Below, piece after piece: positions 17,133-26,002 of a stretch of 64,000 bases of DNA. Source of the DNA: Ilyobacter_A sp963668015 (GTDB lineage Bacteria; Fusobacteriota; Fusobacteriia; Fusobacteriales; Fusobacteriaceae). The notes below the pieces were generated by a model. That model was not told the origin of the DNA. It ran no database searches and saw only the letters and a list, made by a program, of their open reading frames with translations. The stretch is from NCBI GenBank assembly GCA_963668015.2, contig CAXXCR010000012.1, positions 248,001 to 312,000 of the forward strand, given 5' to 3'. Made by a program: the position numbers and the translations under genes. Numbering within the stretch: position 1 is the stretch's first letter; each line of letters begins with the position of its first letter.

Positions 17133-17169
17133 TTTTTATAAAATTAAACTACTCTGTAGTAAATGACGC

Positions 17170-18894
17170 CTATATACTCTTGATGTATTCGAACAGTTCA
17201 TGTGCAGCTTCTTTTGGACCGTCTTTTTCTTTTCCTTTTAGTCCAAGAGAAGTTTTGATTTGCCCGACTTTTATACCTGATTTGAAGAAGTTGTCAAAGA
17301 ACTTTTCTATGAGGATATCAGTTTGATTCATTCTTTGTAATGGTCCGAAAGGATTTGCGAAATAAGACTCTACCAGCCCTTTTTCACTTGTTGTCCCCTT
17401 TGCCATTCTAGCTCCAGCTTTGAAAACTTGTATAGCACTTGCAGGAGTTTCGAAAAAATTCAGTTTATCCCCGTCGTCCTCGTAGTTGTTCGCATATAAG
17501 AGCAGGTCTACAGGATATCCTCTAGTTATTTCATCATATGTTGCAACCGGGATTATTATCCTGGCGTTTATTTTGTCGGGGTTCATAAAGATACTTCTAT
17601 CTATTTCTTTGTATGCATAGCCTGTATCAAGATCGTCTAGACGGACAAAAGCCCCTATTTCAGTACCGTAACCTAGAGCTTTTTCTTCACCGTTTAATTT
17701 TAAAGTTCCCATATCATCAAAGATTATCTTCATGTCTTTAATATATTCTTCGCTTAAAATTCTAAATGCTTCTAAACTTTCAGATTTTCCGGCGCCGCTG
17801 TCCCCTATTATCACTATGTTGACTACTTTCCCGCTTTTCAAGGTTATATTTACCATAGCGCCATGCACAGGGAGATTTCCCATTTCTATCATTAAGACAT
17901 TGTGAAGAGTGAGGATCATTTTTTTCATATACCCAAAGTAATCTATATCTTCACAGTAGTTTGCGTAGCCAACCATTATTTCGTTCTCTCTGTCCAAATG
18001 AAAGACAGTTTTCATATCAGTGTTGTAGTCTCTGGAACCAAAAACATATATCATATCAGGCTTTTTGTTGGCATACTCTTCTTCTTTTGCAAGTTCAAAA
18101 AGGTTGCACAAAGATACCCCTTGAGACATAAAGTCCTTATTGAAGTAAATATACGCAAGGAACTCGCCTATTTTTGCAGGATAGCAAAACCAGTTTTCTT
18201 CATTTATAAGGCAGTCGTGCAGCGGATTCTTATCCACTTCCTTAAACACTCCCTTTCTTGTATTTCGTTTTGGGTAAGCTATAAATGGAGGGTGCAGAAT
18301 GATGGACTCAATAAAAGGTACCCTTTTTAAAAATGAGTACTCTTCGGGGCACTCCCATTTGATATCATTTAGGATAATTCCGGCATTTGCCCCTGCGTTT
18401 AGCTGCCTGTATACCCTGTGTTTATATCCCATGACAGTCTCTTCTATCTTCCTGTACGTGCTTATTACAAGGTTGCTGAAGTTGTTGCTGGCTTCTATGA
18501 AACTGACATTTTGAAGTCCTTCCCCTTTTCTTGTATTTCTGACCACTGCATACCTTTCTAGCTTCCTCCAGTAAGCATACAGACCTTCTATCAATTCAAT
18601 GAAAAAATCTTTTTCATCGAAAAAATAAGCATATGTGCGGATGTCTTCTACGTCTAAAACCACCAAAAGCTTAAATACTTTTATCAGTCTTTCGATAAGG
18701 ATATCCTTGTCGCTGTCCGCCCTGTCTATAAAGTACCTGTATACCGGGGCATCCCTTTGTTCTATCTGGTTAATATACGCCGACAAGACCTTTTTGAATG
18801 CCAGACTGTCAAGTAGAGAGTCGGCTGTGTTGCAGTATTTCATTGTAAAATTTATCATGGCAGAACCACGACTTAATGAGAATTCTTTTTTCAC
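17170..18894 (-). CDS. PEP carboxykinase/HPr-kinase-like ATP-binding protein
   Basis: A 574-aa protein of uncertain role. The centre carries a P-loop, VIIGDSGAGKSES, and downstream a kinase-2-like strand, KIIFDDMGTLKL. This layout is typical of the PEPCK/HPr kinase superfamily and gives a nucleotide-binding fold. It does not have the overall length and motif set of a classical ATP-dependent PEPCK, so I would not call it a gluconeogenic enzyme. The N-terminal third is helical and unrecognised. It starts at GTG 18894, seven bases after AGGAGG. It is the second gene of a pair with the YihY-like gene (46-bp gap). Confidence 0.6.
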   Translation of the reverse strand: MKKEFSLSRGSAMINFTMKYCNTADSLLDSLAFKKVLSAYINQIEQRDAPVYRYFIDRADSDKDILIERLIKVFKLLVVLDVEDIRTYAYFFDEKDFFIELIEGLYAYWRKLERYAVVRNTRKGEGLQNVSFIEASNNFSNLVISTYRKIEETVMGYKHRVYRQLNAGANAGIILNDIKWECPEEYSFLKRVPFIESIILHPPFIAYPKRNTRKGVFKEVDKNPLHDCLINEENWFCYPAKIGEFLAYIYFNKDFMSQGVSLCNLFELAKEEEYANKKPDMIYVFGSRDYNTDMKTVFHLDRENEIMVGYANYCEDIDYFGYMKKMILTLHNVLMIEMGNLPVHGAMVNITLKSGKVVNIVIIGDSGAGKSESLEAFRILSEEYIKDMKIIFDDMGTLKLNGEEKALGYGTEIGAFVRLDDLDTGYAYKEIDRSIFMNPDKINARIIIPVATYDEITRGYPVDLLLYANNYEDDGDKLNFFETPASAIQVFKAGARMAKGTTSEKGLVESYFANPFGPLQRMNQTDILIEKFFDNFFKSGIKVGQIKTSLGLKGKEKDGPKEAAHELFEYIKSI

Positions 18895-18940
18895 GTAAGT
18901 TCCTCCTTATTCAAATATTAAAGTGTTATTGTTTATGTTT

Positions 18941-20221
18941 TCAGATATTTTTTAATAATACTTTGAGGTCGTTTTCTTTTAAGAGTTGTTCCAGCCTTGA
19001 TTCTACTCTTTCGAGGTTTTCATCCAAAACGGGTATTTCTGTAAAACCGTGTTTTTCAAGTATGTAGTTAAGTTTTGATAATGAAAGCTGGTTTATGTTT
19101 TTGTTTATCTGGTATGACTGGATGTCTCCGCTTGAATGTGCCTCGATTATAATCCCGAGATCAATGAGCAGGTTCAAAAGTTCTTGAACCAAACTTATTG
19201 AGAGGCCGAGATTTTCGGCTACAGCTTCAGTGCTTAAAACTGGCATATCCTCTTCGTAGTTTTTAACAAAAATATATGTGATGAGGAATACCAGAGAGCG
19301 CTTGGAATAATAGCTCAAGTTCTCAAGTTTTATTAGTGATGTGTATTTATACGAGTTTTGTGCAATAAACGACACGTGTGAACCCAAAAGCACAAACAGC
19401 CAAGTCAGCCTCTGCCATATAAAGAATATAGGCAGTATTGAGAAACTGCCGTAGATTTTATTGTAGTTGAGTATACCCAACTGCAGTTTCAGGTAGAGCG
19501 TCTGAAGTATCTGTAGGAGTATTCCTGCCACTAAGCCTCCGATAAATGCAGATATCGGTTTTACAGCTGTATTTGGAATTATCATATATATAAGTGTGAG
19601 GAACAAGCAGAACAGCAGATACGGCAGAATCTTAAGTGAAGATATCGCCGTACCGTCCAGACTCATTGTGTGTATCTCAAAGTATGTTGAGATACCATTT
19701 GTTGCCACCACTATAATCGGCAAAAGGATAACTATTGAAAGATAGTCTGTGAGTTTTCTTATAATTGTCCGGGCTTTTTTTACTTTCCAAATTTCGTTAA
19801 ATGATTTTTCTACCAATGAAAAGATTTTTATAACGGACCACAACAGGAAGAGTAGACCGGTACCGGCTATTATTCCGCCCTTTGTGTTGTCCAGGACCTC
19901 CTGTGCCAGTATGAAAATTCTTTGCAGCATAGCTTCCTGGAGGGGGAAATTCTTTAAAATTTGTTCTTTTACAAGCTCCTCTACTCCGAAATTTTTAGCT
20001 ATTCCAAAGGCTATGGCGATAATTGGTACTATAGACAGGAGTGAGTAAAAGCTAAGGGCTGCAGCCCAGAGGCTTGAGCGTGTTTTGGTATAGTTTTCCG
20101 CAGCCAGCAAAAGCATTTTCAAAACCTGAATTAATTTTTGTTTATGGGATGAGTATTTAGACCTGCTCTGGAAAAACATTTTCTTATAAATTTCCTTATG
20201 TAAAAGTTCGTTTAATTTCAT
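18941..20221 (-). CDS. YihY/BrkB family inner-membrane protein
   Basis: An integral membrane protein of about 426 aa. The segment AAALSFYSLLSIVPIIAIAF is the diagnostic start of the YihY (UPF0761, once called RNase BN) family, and five or six hydrophobic helices follow up to about residue 290. The soluble C-terminal tail contains a winged-helix-like stretch (LSTEAVAENLGLSISLVQEL), an addition seen in longer members. The best start is ATG 20221, eight bases after GAGG; the GTG and ATG codons just upstream overlap the site. The transport or lipid role of the family is unsettled. It is cotranscribed with the downstream PEPCK/HprK-like gene. Confidence 0.8.
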   Translation of the reverse strand: MKLNELLHKEIYKKMFFQSRSKYSSHKQKLIQVLKMLLLAAENYTKTRSSLWAAALSFYSLLSIVPIIAIAFGIAKNFGVEELVKEQILKNFPLQEAMLQRIFILAQEVLDNTKGGIIAGTGLLFLLWSVIKIFSLVEKSFNEIWKVKKARTIIRKLTDYLSIVILLPIIVVATNGISTYFEIHTMSLDGTAISSLKILPYLLFCLFLTLIYMIIPNTAVKPISAFIGGLVAGILLQILQTLYLKLQLGILNYNKIYGSFSILPIFFIWQRLTWLFVLLGSHVSFIAQNSYKYTSLIKLENLSYYSKRSLVFLITYIFVKNYEEDMPVLSTEAVAENLGLSISLVQELLNLLIDLGIIIEAHSSGDIQSYQINKNINQLSLSKLNYILEKHGFTEIPVLDENLERVESRLEQLLKENDLKVLLKNI

Positions 20222-20304
20222 CAGCATCACCTCTATAATCAGGTACTGATAAAAGCTCGAAATCCTTTTAATTTGTTAAGAGATGCAGTAAAATATTTTT
20301 CTTC

Positions 20305-20665
20305 GATAAAGTTAAATTAACTTAGATTACTAATTTTAATTATTGCTATAAATTACTGAAGTTATCTAAACCTTTTTTGGACACAGAGTTTCACAGAGCT
20401 TTAAAATAAGAGTTGCGCAGAGAAAATACTTAAAGTCAAAATCATTTTTTGTCACGAATTACACGAATCTCACTAATCATTTAAAACCTAAAAAATAAAG
20501 GTTTCTACTCATTCTCTGTGAAACTCAATCTTTTCCTCTGTGCCGCTCTGTGACCAAGATTTTGAATTTTTTATTCGTGTCAATACATGCAATTCGTGAC
20601 CCAAAAAGTTTTTGTCCCCTTATAAGAAATTCAATATTTTATTATAGGTAGCAACTTAAATTAGA
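20305..20665. repeat. Interspersed palindromic repeat, copy D
   Basis: The longest copy. It has ACACAGAGTTTCACAGAG (20381), TTGTCACGAATTACACGAAT (about 20450), inverse CTCTGTGAAACTC and CCTCTGTGCCGCTCTGTGAC (about 20514-20554), inverse TTCGTGTCAATACATGCAAT leading to TCGTGACC, and the right tail leading to TAGGTAGCAACTTAAATTAG. The left flank (20305-20380, with AAATTACTGAAGTTATCTAA) is the inverse of the tails of copies B and E, so this copy has inverted ends. It fills the gap between the YihY-like gene and the lipoprotein gene. Confidence 0.75.
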
Positions 20666-20779
20666 TTAGGTGTATTACTGATAGGGTACAGTTATATGCT
20701 TGTTTAAGGCTTCGTATATATCGTGTAGTATAATATATAATATCGTAGGCGTTATTATGAGTAGTTGGAGGTATGGTAT

Positions 20780-20995
20780 ATGAAAAAACTATTATTGATA
20801 GGGTTGATTGTTGTCTTAGTAGCCGCCTGTGAAAAAACAGAAGAAGCAGTTGTTGAACCGGAAGCAACTCAAGTTGAAATGACTCAAGAAGTAGAAGAAG
20901 CTGCAGGTGCAGTTGAGGGCGCTGTTGAAGAAGTCAAAGAAGCAGGTGAAGGTGTTGTTGAAAAACTTGATGAAATGACTGAAGAAACTGAATAA
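20780..20995 (+). CDS. Small acidic lipoprotein
   Basis: A 71-aa product with a lipoprotein signal: KK, hydrophobic stretch, lipobox LVAAC (Cys at about 17). The mature part is almost entirely Glu, Val, Ala, Thr and Lys, with short repeats of the type VEEA-GAVEGAVEEVKEAGEG and predicted amphipathic helix. The start ATG 20780 is seven bases after GGAGGT; the in-frame TTG at 20765 is inside that site's context and unlikely. A perfect 16-bp hairpin terminator follows. A likely envelope-anchored spacer or stress lipoprotein, with no recognised family. Confidence 0.7.
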   Translation: MKKLLLIGLIVVLVAACEKTEEAVVEPEATQVEMTQEVEEAAGAVEGAVEEVKEAGEGVVEKLDEMTEETE

Positions 20996-21010
20996 ATCAT
21001 TACCGATAAT

Positions 21011-21050
21011 CATTAAGGGTAGCCTTTATGAAGGCTACCCTTAATGCAAT
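21011..21050 (+). terminator. Strong (probably bidirectional) hairpin terminator
   Basis: Perfect 16-bp inverted repeat CATTAAGGGTAGCCTT/AAGGCTACCCTTAATG (21011-21026 with 21031-21046), loop TATG, followed by CAATTTTT. Confidence 0.9.
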
Positions 21051-21294
21051 TTTTATGTTGATGGAAGTACTGGTTTTGTTCAAAAATCTTTTTTGTCGTA
21101 GGGGTTTACTGAAATATTAGTACAGGAGCTTCACAAAGAGAAACTTATTAAAATGGTTTCTGGGAATTTACAAGAGACTCAATAATTCAAGCGGGGTAAA
21201 TAGAGCTGTTTCAAGTTGCTTTTTTAAGGGTGATTTTTAACTTGGAATGCCCTTGCAGCTTGTGCGACTTGAGACAAAATGTGTCTATATTTAT
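21051..21294. other. Intergenic stretch without a gene
   Basis: I see no gene here. A short relic, GGAGCTTCACAAAGAGAAA near 21126, resembles part of the interspersed CTCTGTG-type module. Nothing else is recognisable. Confidence 0.4.
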
Positions 21295-21323
21295 TTGATT
21301 TTTGTTGACTTTCGTGATATAAT
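21295..21323 (+). promoter_or_regulatory. Promoter of the rimP-nusA-infB operon
   Basis: TTGATT (21295-21300), 17-bp spacer, TATAAT (21318-21323). Confidence 0.7.
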
Positions 21324-21350
21324 CAAGTGAAATTATAAATATTCTCGGAG

Positions 21351-21380
21351 AAGTGGGTCGTTGGACTCACTTTTTCTTTT
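21351..21380 (+). terminator. Terminator-like hairpin in the rimP leader
   Basis: AAGTGGGTC (21351-21359) pairs with GACTCACTT (21364-21372) with one G-U pair and loop GTTG. TTTCTTTT follows immediately. It lies between the promoter and the rimP start, so it should act as an attenuator of an operon that encodes NusA. Confidence 0.65.
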
Positions 21381-21398
21381 GATAAGTGGGGTGATATT

Positions 21399-21875
21399 TT
21401 GTCTAGAAAGAGTACAGAAGCATTGGTTGAAAAGATTGAAAAAATTGTTATACCGGCAGCTGAAGAGTTTGGTTTAGAACTTGTTGATGTGGAATACCTT
21501 CAAGACGGCGGATACTGGTATGTTAGGGTATATATAGAGAAGGAAGATGAGGAGATCAGCCTGGAGGACTGCTCTAAGCTGAGCTCTACGGTTGAAGATG
21601 CCATCGATAAACTTATCGAGGAGAAATTCTTCCTTGAGGTTTCTTCCCCTGGCCTAGAAAGACCTCTTAAAAAAGAGCAGGATTACGAGAGGTTTACAGG
21701 CAAAAAGGCAAGATTGATATTAAAGCATAAGATGGACGATTCGAGAAACTGGAGCGGTGTTATAGAGAAATATACAGACGGCACAGTATTTTTAAATGCA
21801 GAAGGAAAGCTTCTTGAGATTCCGTTTTCTGAGATAAAAAAAGCAAATTTGGTATTTGAATTTGAGGATTTATAG
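21399..21875 (+). CDS. rimP: Ribosome maturation factor RimP
   Basis: RimP assists assembly of the 30S subunit. The 158-aa product shows the family motifs ELVDVEY near residue 27, SPGLERPL near residue 88 and a C-terminal SH3-like part ending in EIPFSEIKKANLV. The start is TTG at 21399 after GGGGTGAT; no in-frame ATG lies nearby. It is the first gene of the classic rimP-nusA-ylxR-infB-rbfA order. Confidence 0.93.
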   Translation: MSRKSTEALVEKIEKIVIPAAEEFGLELVDVEYLQDGGYWYVRVYIEKEDEEISLEDCSKLSSTVEDAIDKLIEEKFFLEVSSPGLERPLKKEQDYERFTGKKARLILKHKMDDSRNWSGVIEKYTDGTVFLNAEGKLLEIPFSEIKKANLVFEFEDL

Positions 21876-21889
21876 AGGGAGGTTAAACA

Positions 21890-22945
21890 ATGAAAAAAAA
21901 GGATTATGAGATCTTTTTAGAAGCCCTTGAACAGCTTGAAAAAGAAAAGGGAATCAGCAAGGAAAGTCTGCTGGAAACAGTTGAGCAAGCATTGCTTGCA
22001 GCTTATAAAAAGAACTACGGCGAAGATGAAAATGTCGAGGTGAAAATAAACAGAGATACTGGCGAAACAAAAGTTTACGCAACAAAGGAAGTTGTGGAGA
22101 TAGTGTATGATCCTAGTTTGGAGATATCTCTAGATGATGCACGTGCGGTTAAGAAAAATTCACAGTACGGCGATGACGTAACTGTAGAGGTCAATTGTGA
22201 AGAGTTCAAAAGAAACGCTATACAAAACGGGAAACAGATAGTTATACAAAAAGTAAGGGAAGCAGAAAGACATTACATATACGAAAAGTTTAAAGAAAAA
22301 GAGACTGATATAATAAACGGAATCATCAGAAGGATAGATGACAGAAAAAATATATATATCGAATTTGACGGTGTAGAAGCTGTTCTTCCTGTAGTAGAGC
22401 AGTCTGGATCAGACCTTTACAGAGTCGGGGACAGAATTAAGATATATGTAGTGGAAGTTGAAAAAACAAACAGATTCCCTAAGATTGTCATTTCGAGAAA
22501 AAGTGAAGGACTTCTTAAAAAGCTGTTTGAAATAGAGATCCCTGAAATAGGGGAAGGTTTAATAGAGATGAAAGGTGTAGCCAGAGAAGCCGGGTCAAGG
22601 TCTAAAGTGGCTGTTTACTCACCAGATCCTGAGATCGACACTGTAGGTTCTTGTATAGGTCAAAAAGGGCTTAGAATAAGAAATATAGTCGATGAATTAA
22701 ATGGTGAAAAGATAGATATAATAGAATGGAAAGAAAACCGTGAAGAGTTTGTGGCTGCTGCTCTTAGCCCTGCAAAAGTAAAAAAAGTAGAGCTTTTAGA
22801 GGACAATGTAACGGCGAGAGTTATTGTAGACCCTAGCCAGCTTTCACTTGCTATAGGTAAAAACGGTCAGAATGCGAGACTTGCTGCAAAATTAACTGGA
22901 TTAAGAGTTGATATAAAGCTTCAAGAGGGTGAAGATGTCGAATAG
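21890..22945 (+). CDS. nusA: Transcription termination/antitermination factor NusA
   Basis: NusA binds RNA polymerase and modulates pausing, termination and antitermination. The 351-aa protein has the N-terminal polymerase-binding domain, an S1 domain (about 130-200) and two KH domains, with GSCIGQKGLRIRNIVDEL and LSLAIGKNGQNARLAAKLTG. It lacks the C-terminal acidic repeats of E. coli NusA, like most non-proteobacterial homologues. Its own leader carries a terminator-like hairpin, which suggests autoregulation. Confidence 0.96.
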   Translation: MKKKDYEIFLEALEQLEKEKGISKESLLETVEQALLAAYKKNYGEDENVEVKINRDTGETKVYATKEVVEIVYDPSLEISLDDARAVKKNSQYGDDVTVEVNCEEFKRNAIQNGKQIVIQKVREAERHYIYEKFKEKETDIINGIIRRIDDRKNIYIEFDGVEAVLPVVEQSGSDLYRVGDRIKIYVVEVEKTNRFPKIVISRKSEGLLKKLFEIEIPEIGEGLIEMKGVAREAGSRSKVAVYSPDPEIDTVGSCIGQKGLRIRNIVDELNGEKIDIIEWKENREEFVAAALSPAKVKKVELLEDNVTARVIVDPSQLSLAIGKNGQNARLAAKLTGLRVDIKLQEGEDVE

Positions 22946-23453
22946 TAATCCTGAAAGGACCTGTGTAATGTGCAGGCAGAAAAAGCCCAAGGAAGAGCTT
23001 TTCAGATTTGCTGAAAAGAAGGGGCGTTTTGTATTCGACAAAAATATGGACATGCAGTCTCGTGGATCGTATGTGTGCAGAGATGCAAACTGCATAAGCA
23101 GACTTGGAAAGCATAAAAAGTACAACATAAGCATGGAAGAGCTGAGCAAAATGCTCACAGCTTTGAAAAAAGATAAAAAAGACTATCTCAAAATTCTGAA
23201 CGCTATGAAAAGTTCGGATTACCTTGTTTTTGGAGTTAAAATGCTTTTAGACGAGATAGATAGGGTTCATTTTGCAGTGATAGCAAATGATATAAGTGAA
23301 AAAAACGATCTGAAATTAGTGAAAATACTAAGGGAAAAAAATATAAATTACACTTACTTTTCCGACAAAGAGAATTTGGGAGCCATCTTTAATAAAAGAG
23401 AGGTCAATGTTGTAGGGGTAAAAAGTAAGAAGGTAGCGCGAGGGTTATTGTAA
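22935..23453 (+). CDS. YlxR (RnpM)-YlxQ (L7Ae-like) fusion protein
   Basis: A 172-aa protein made of two families usually encoded by adjacent genes. Residues 1 to about 75 are YlxR/DUF448, with NPERTCVMCRQKKPKEELFR and RGSYVC..ANC; its Bacillus homologue RnpM binds RNA and affects RNase P. Residues about 80-172 are L7Ae/YlxQ-like (YLVFGVKMLLDEI...VHFAVIANDISEKN), a K-turn-binding fold. ATG 22935 overlaps the end of nusA by 11 bp and uses AGAGGGTG inside it. In most firmicutes ylxR and ylxQ are separate ORFs at this same place, between nusA and infB. Confidence 0.88.
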   Translation: MSNSNPERTCVMCRQKKPKEELFRFAEKKGRFVFDKNMDMQSRGSYVCRDANCISRLGKHKKYNISMEELSKMLTALKKDKKDYLKILNAMKSSDYLVFGVKMLLDEIDRVHFAVIANDISEKNDLKLVKILREKNINYTYFSDKENLGAIFNKREVNVVGVKSKKVARGLL

Positions 23454-23468
23454 ACAGGAGGTGCAAAT

Positions 23469-25565
23469 TTGAGAGTACATGAATTAGCTAAAAAACACGG
23501 AATTTCAAATAAAGACTTTTTAAATAAGTTACACGAAATGGGAGTGGAAGTATCATCGCATCTTTCGGGATTGACAGAGGATCAAATCGAGTTTATAGAA
23601 GATAAATTAGGGAGTCAAGCAACGGATGAGGATGTAAAAAAGAAGAAAAAGAAGAAAAGAAAACCTAAAGCAGCAGCAACGGAACAGGAAAAGGCTGATA
23701 AAAAAGAGAAAAAGAGCAGAAAGAAAAAGGCCAGAAGGCATGACTTCGTAGTAAGAAGCAACGAAGAATTCGAAGAGGAAAAAGTAATCGAAGAAGACGG
23801 AGTTAAGATTATAAAGGTAAAAGACGGTACAACGTTATCCGAATTTGCAGAAAGAGTAGGGGTTCCTGCGACTGAGATAATAAAGAAACTTTTCCTTAAA
23901 GGGGAAATGCTTACAATAAACAGCCCGATTTCATATGAATTGGCTGAAGAGCTGGCAATGGATTATGATGTGCTTGTAGAAGAGGAGCAAGAGGTTGAAA
24001 TAGCATTCGGGGATAAATTCGACCTTGAAATACTGGACAGAGAGTCTGACTTAGAAGAGAGGCCATCTGTAATAACTATAATGGGGCATGTTGACCACGG
24101 GAAGACATCGTTGTTGGACGCGTTAAGGCAGACTAATGTGGCAGACGGAGAAGCCGGAGGAATAACACAAAAGATAGGTGCCTACCAAATAGAAAAAAAT
24201 GGCAAGAAAATCACATTTATAGATACTCCTGGACATGAGGCATTTACTGATATGAGGGCAAGGGGAGCTAAGGTTACAGATATAGCGATCCTTATAGTTG
24301 CTGCAGACGACGGGGTAATGCCGCAGACTGTTGAAGCAATATCGCATGCTAAAGCTGCAGAAGTACCTATAATAGTTGCAGTGAACAAAATAGACAAACC
24401 TGATGCCAACCCTATGAGGGTAAAACAGGAGCTTATGGAGCACGGTATAGTTTCAGTTGAATGGGGTGGAGACGTTGAGTTCGTAGAAATTTCTGCTAAA
24501 TTTGGTCAAAACCTTGATGAACTTTTAGAAACGATACTTCTTACTACTGAAATACTAGAGCTTAAAGCCAACTCCAACAAAAGAGCTAAGGGGATAGTTT
24601 TAGAGTCTAGACTTGACCCACAAGTGGGACCAATAGCCGACGTCCTTATCCAAGAAGGAACACTTAAAGTAGGAGACGTTATCGTAGCAGGTGAGGCATC
24701 TGGTAAGGTAAGAGCCCTTTTAAGCGATCGTGGCGACAGGGTAGAAAACATCACAGTTTCTCAACCTACTGAAATTGTAGGTTTCAATACTGTTCCAGAA
24801 GCTGGAGATATACTTTATGTTATACAAAATGAAAAGCACGCTAAAAGAATAGTTGAAGAAATGGCTAAAGAGAGAAAACTGAAAGACCAAAACAGAAAGA
24901 AACATGTTTCTCTTGAAATGCTTTCTCAACAGCTTGAAGAAGATAAAATAAAAGATCTTAAACTTATAATTAGGGCAGATTCAAAAGGTTCTGTTGAAGC
25001 TCTTAAAGAGTCTTTATTCAAACTATCTACCGAAGAGGTAGCAGTAAACATAATACAAGCCACTTCAGGTGCAATATCAGAAAGCGACGTAAAACTAGCA
25101 GAAGCATCTGATGCTGTCATCATAGGGTTCAACGTAAGACCTACTACAAAAGCAATGAAAGAAGCTGAAAAAGCAGGAGTAGAAATAAGAACACACAATG
25201 TTATCTACCACATAACAGAGGAAATAGAGCAAGCCCTTACAGGAATGCTAGAGCCTGAATATAGAGAAGAATACTTAGGAAGAATAGAGATCAAAAAAGT
25301 ATTCAAAATAACAAAAGTAGGAAATGTAGCTGGATGTGTTGTTGTTGACGGTAGAGTAAAAAGAGATTCAAACGTAAGAGTTCTTAGAAACGGTATAGTA
25401 ACTTATGACGGTAAGCTGGCTTCTCTTAAGAGGTTCCAAGATGATGTCAAAGACGTTATCGCTGGACAAGAGTGTGGACTTGGAATAGAAAATTTCAACG
25501 ACATAAAAGAAGGAGACATCATAGAGGCTTACGAGGTTCAAGAGATTAAAAGAACTTTAAAATAG
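23469..25565 (+). CDS. infB: Translation initiation factor IF-2
   Basis: IF-2 is a GTPase that delivers initiator tRNA to the 30S subunit. The 698-aa protein has an N-terminal IF2N domain (RVHELAKKHGISNKDFLNKL), a lysine-rich linker, a second IF2N-like segment (about 115-165), and then the G domain with GHVDHGKTSLLDAL near 206, DTPGHEAF and NKID. Domains II-IV follow to the C-terminus. It starts at TTG 23469 with a strong AGGAGGTG site. A short hairpin follows the stop codon (25567-25586) but without a terminator T-run. Confidence 0.97.
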   Translation: MRVHELAKKHGISNKDFLNKLHEMGVEVSSHLSGLTEDQIEFIEDKLGSQATDEDVKKKKKKKRKPKAAATEQEKADKKEKKSRKKKARRHDFVVRSNEEFEEEKVIEEDGVKIIKVKDGTTLSEFAERVGVPATEIIKKLFLKGEMLTINSPISYELAEELAMDYDVLVEEEQEVEIAFGDKFDLEILDRESDLEERPSVITIMGHVDHGKTSLLDALRQTNVADGEAGGITQKIGAYQIEKNGKKITFIDTPGHEAFTDMRARGAKVTDIAILIVAADDGVMPQTVEAISHAKAAEVPIIVAVNKIDKPDANPMRVKQELMEHGIVSVEWGGDVEFVEISAKFGQNLDELLETILLTTEILELKANSNKRAKGIVLESRLDPQVGPIADVLIQEGTLKVGDVIVAGEASGKVRALLSDRGDRVENITVSQPTEIVGFNTVPEAGDILYVIQNEKHAKRIVEEMAKERKLKDQNRKKHVSLEMLSQQLEEDKIKDLKLIIRADSKGSVEALKESLFKLSTEEVAVNIIQATSGAISESDVKLAEASDAVIIGFNVRPTTKAMKEAEKAGVEIRTHNVIYHITEEIEQALTGMLEPEYREEYLGRIEIKKVFKITKVGNVAGCVVVDGRVKRDSNVRVLRNGIVTYDGKLASLKRFQDDVKDVIAGQECGLGIENFNDIKEGDIIEAYEVQEIKRTLK

Positions 25566-25638
25566 TAGAAAAGGGAGCCCTTTTCTGCTATAATTTAAGT
25601 CACTTAAAATAATTTGAGTTTAGAAAGAAGTGATATAA

Positions 25639-25992
25639 ATGAATAAAAAAAGACTGGCAGGAATAGAGAAAGAAATGTCTAGAGTGATTTCTAAATCTCT
25701 GTATGAGGAGATTAGAAACCCTAAGATAAAAGGGCTTATCTCTGTTACTAAAGTTAGAATAACTCCTGACCTGAAATTTGCAGACATTTATTTCAGCATT
25801 ATGCCAATGGGGGGGAATACCCCTGATGTGGATAAAGTCCTGGAAGGGCTAAATGAAGTAAAGGGATACTTGAGAAGGTTGGTTTCTGAAAAAATAAATA
25901 TTAGATATGTTCCTGAGATAAGAGTACACCTAGACGATAGCATAGAGCATGCTGTGAAAATCTCTAAACTTCTAAAAGATATACAGGATTAG
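25639..25992 (+). CDS. rbfA: Ribosome-binding factor A
   Basis: RbfA is a 30S maturation factor with a KH-type fold. At 117 aa it is the normal length. It contains the family pattern IKGLISVTKVRITPDLKFAD and the C-terminal VPEIRVHLDDSIEHAVKIS. It follows infB by 73 bp, in the conserved infB-rbfA order, and precedes recJ. Confidence 0.95.
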   Translation: MNKKRLAGIEKEMSRVISKSLYEEIRNPKIKGLISVTKVRITPDLKFADIYFSIMPMGGNTPDVDKVLEGLNEVKGYLRRLVSEKINIRYVPEIRVHLDDSIEHAVKISKLLKDIQD

Positions 25993-26002
25993 AGGTGTGG
26001 TC

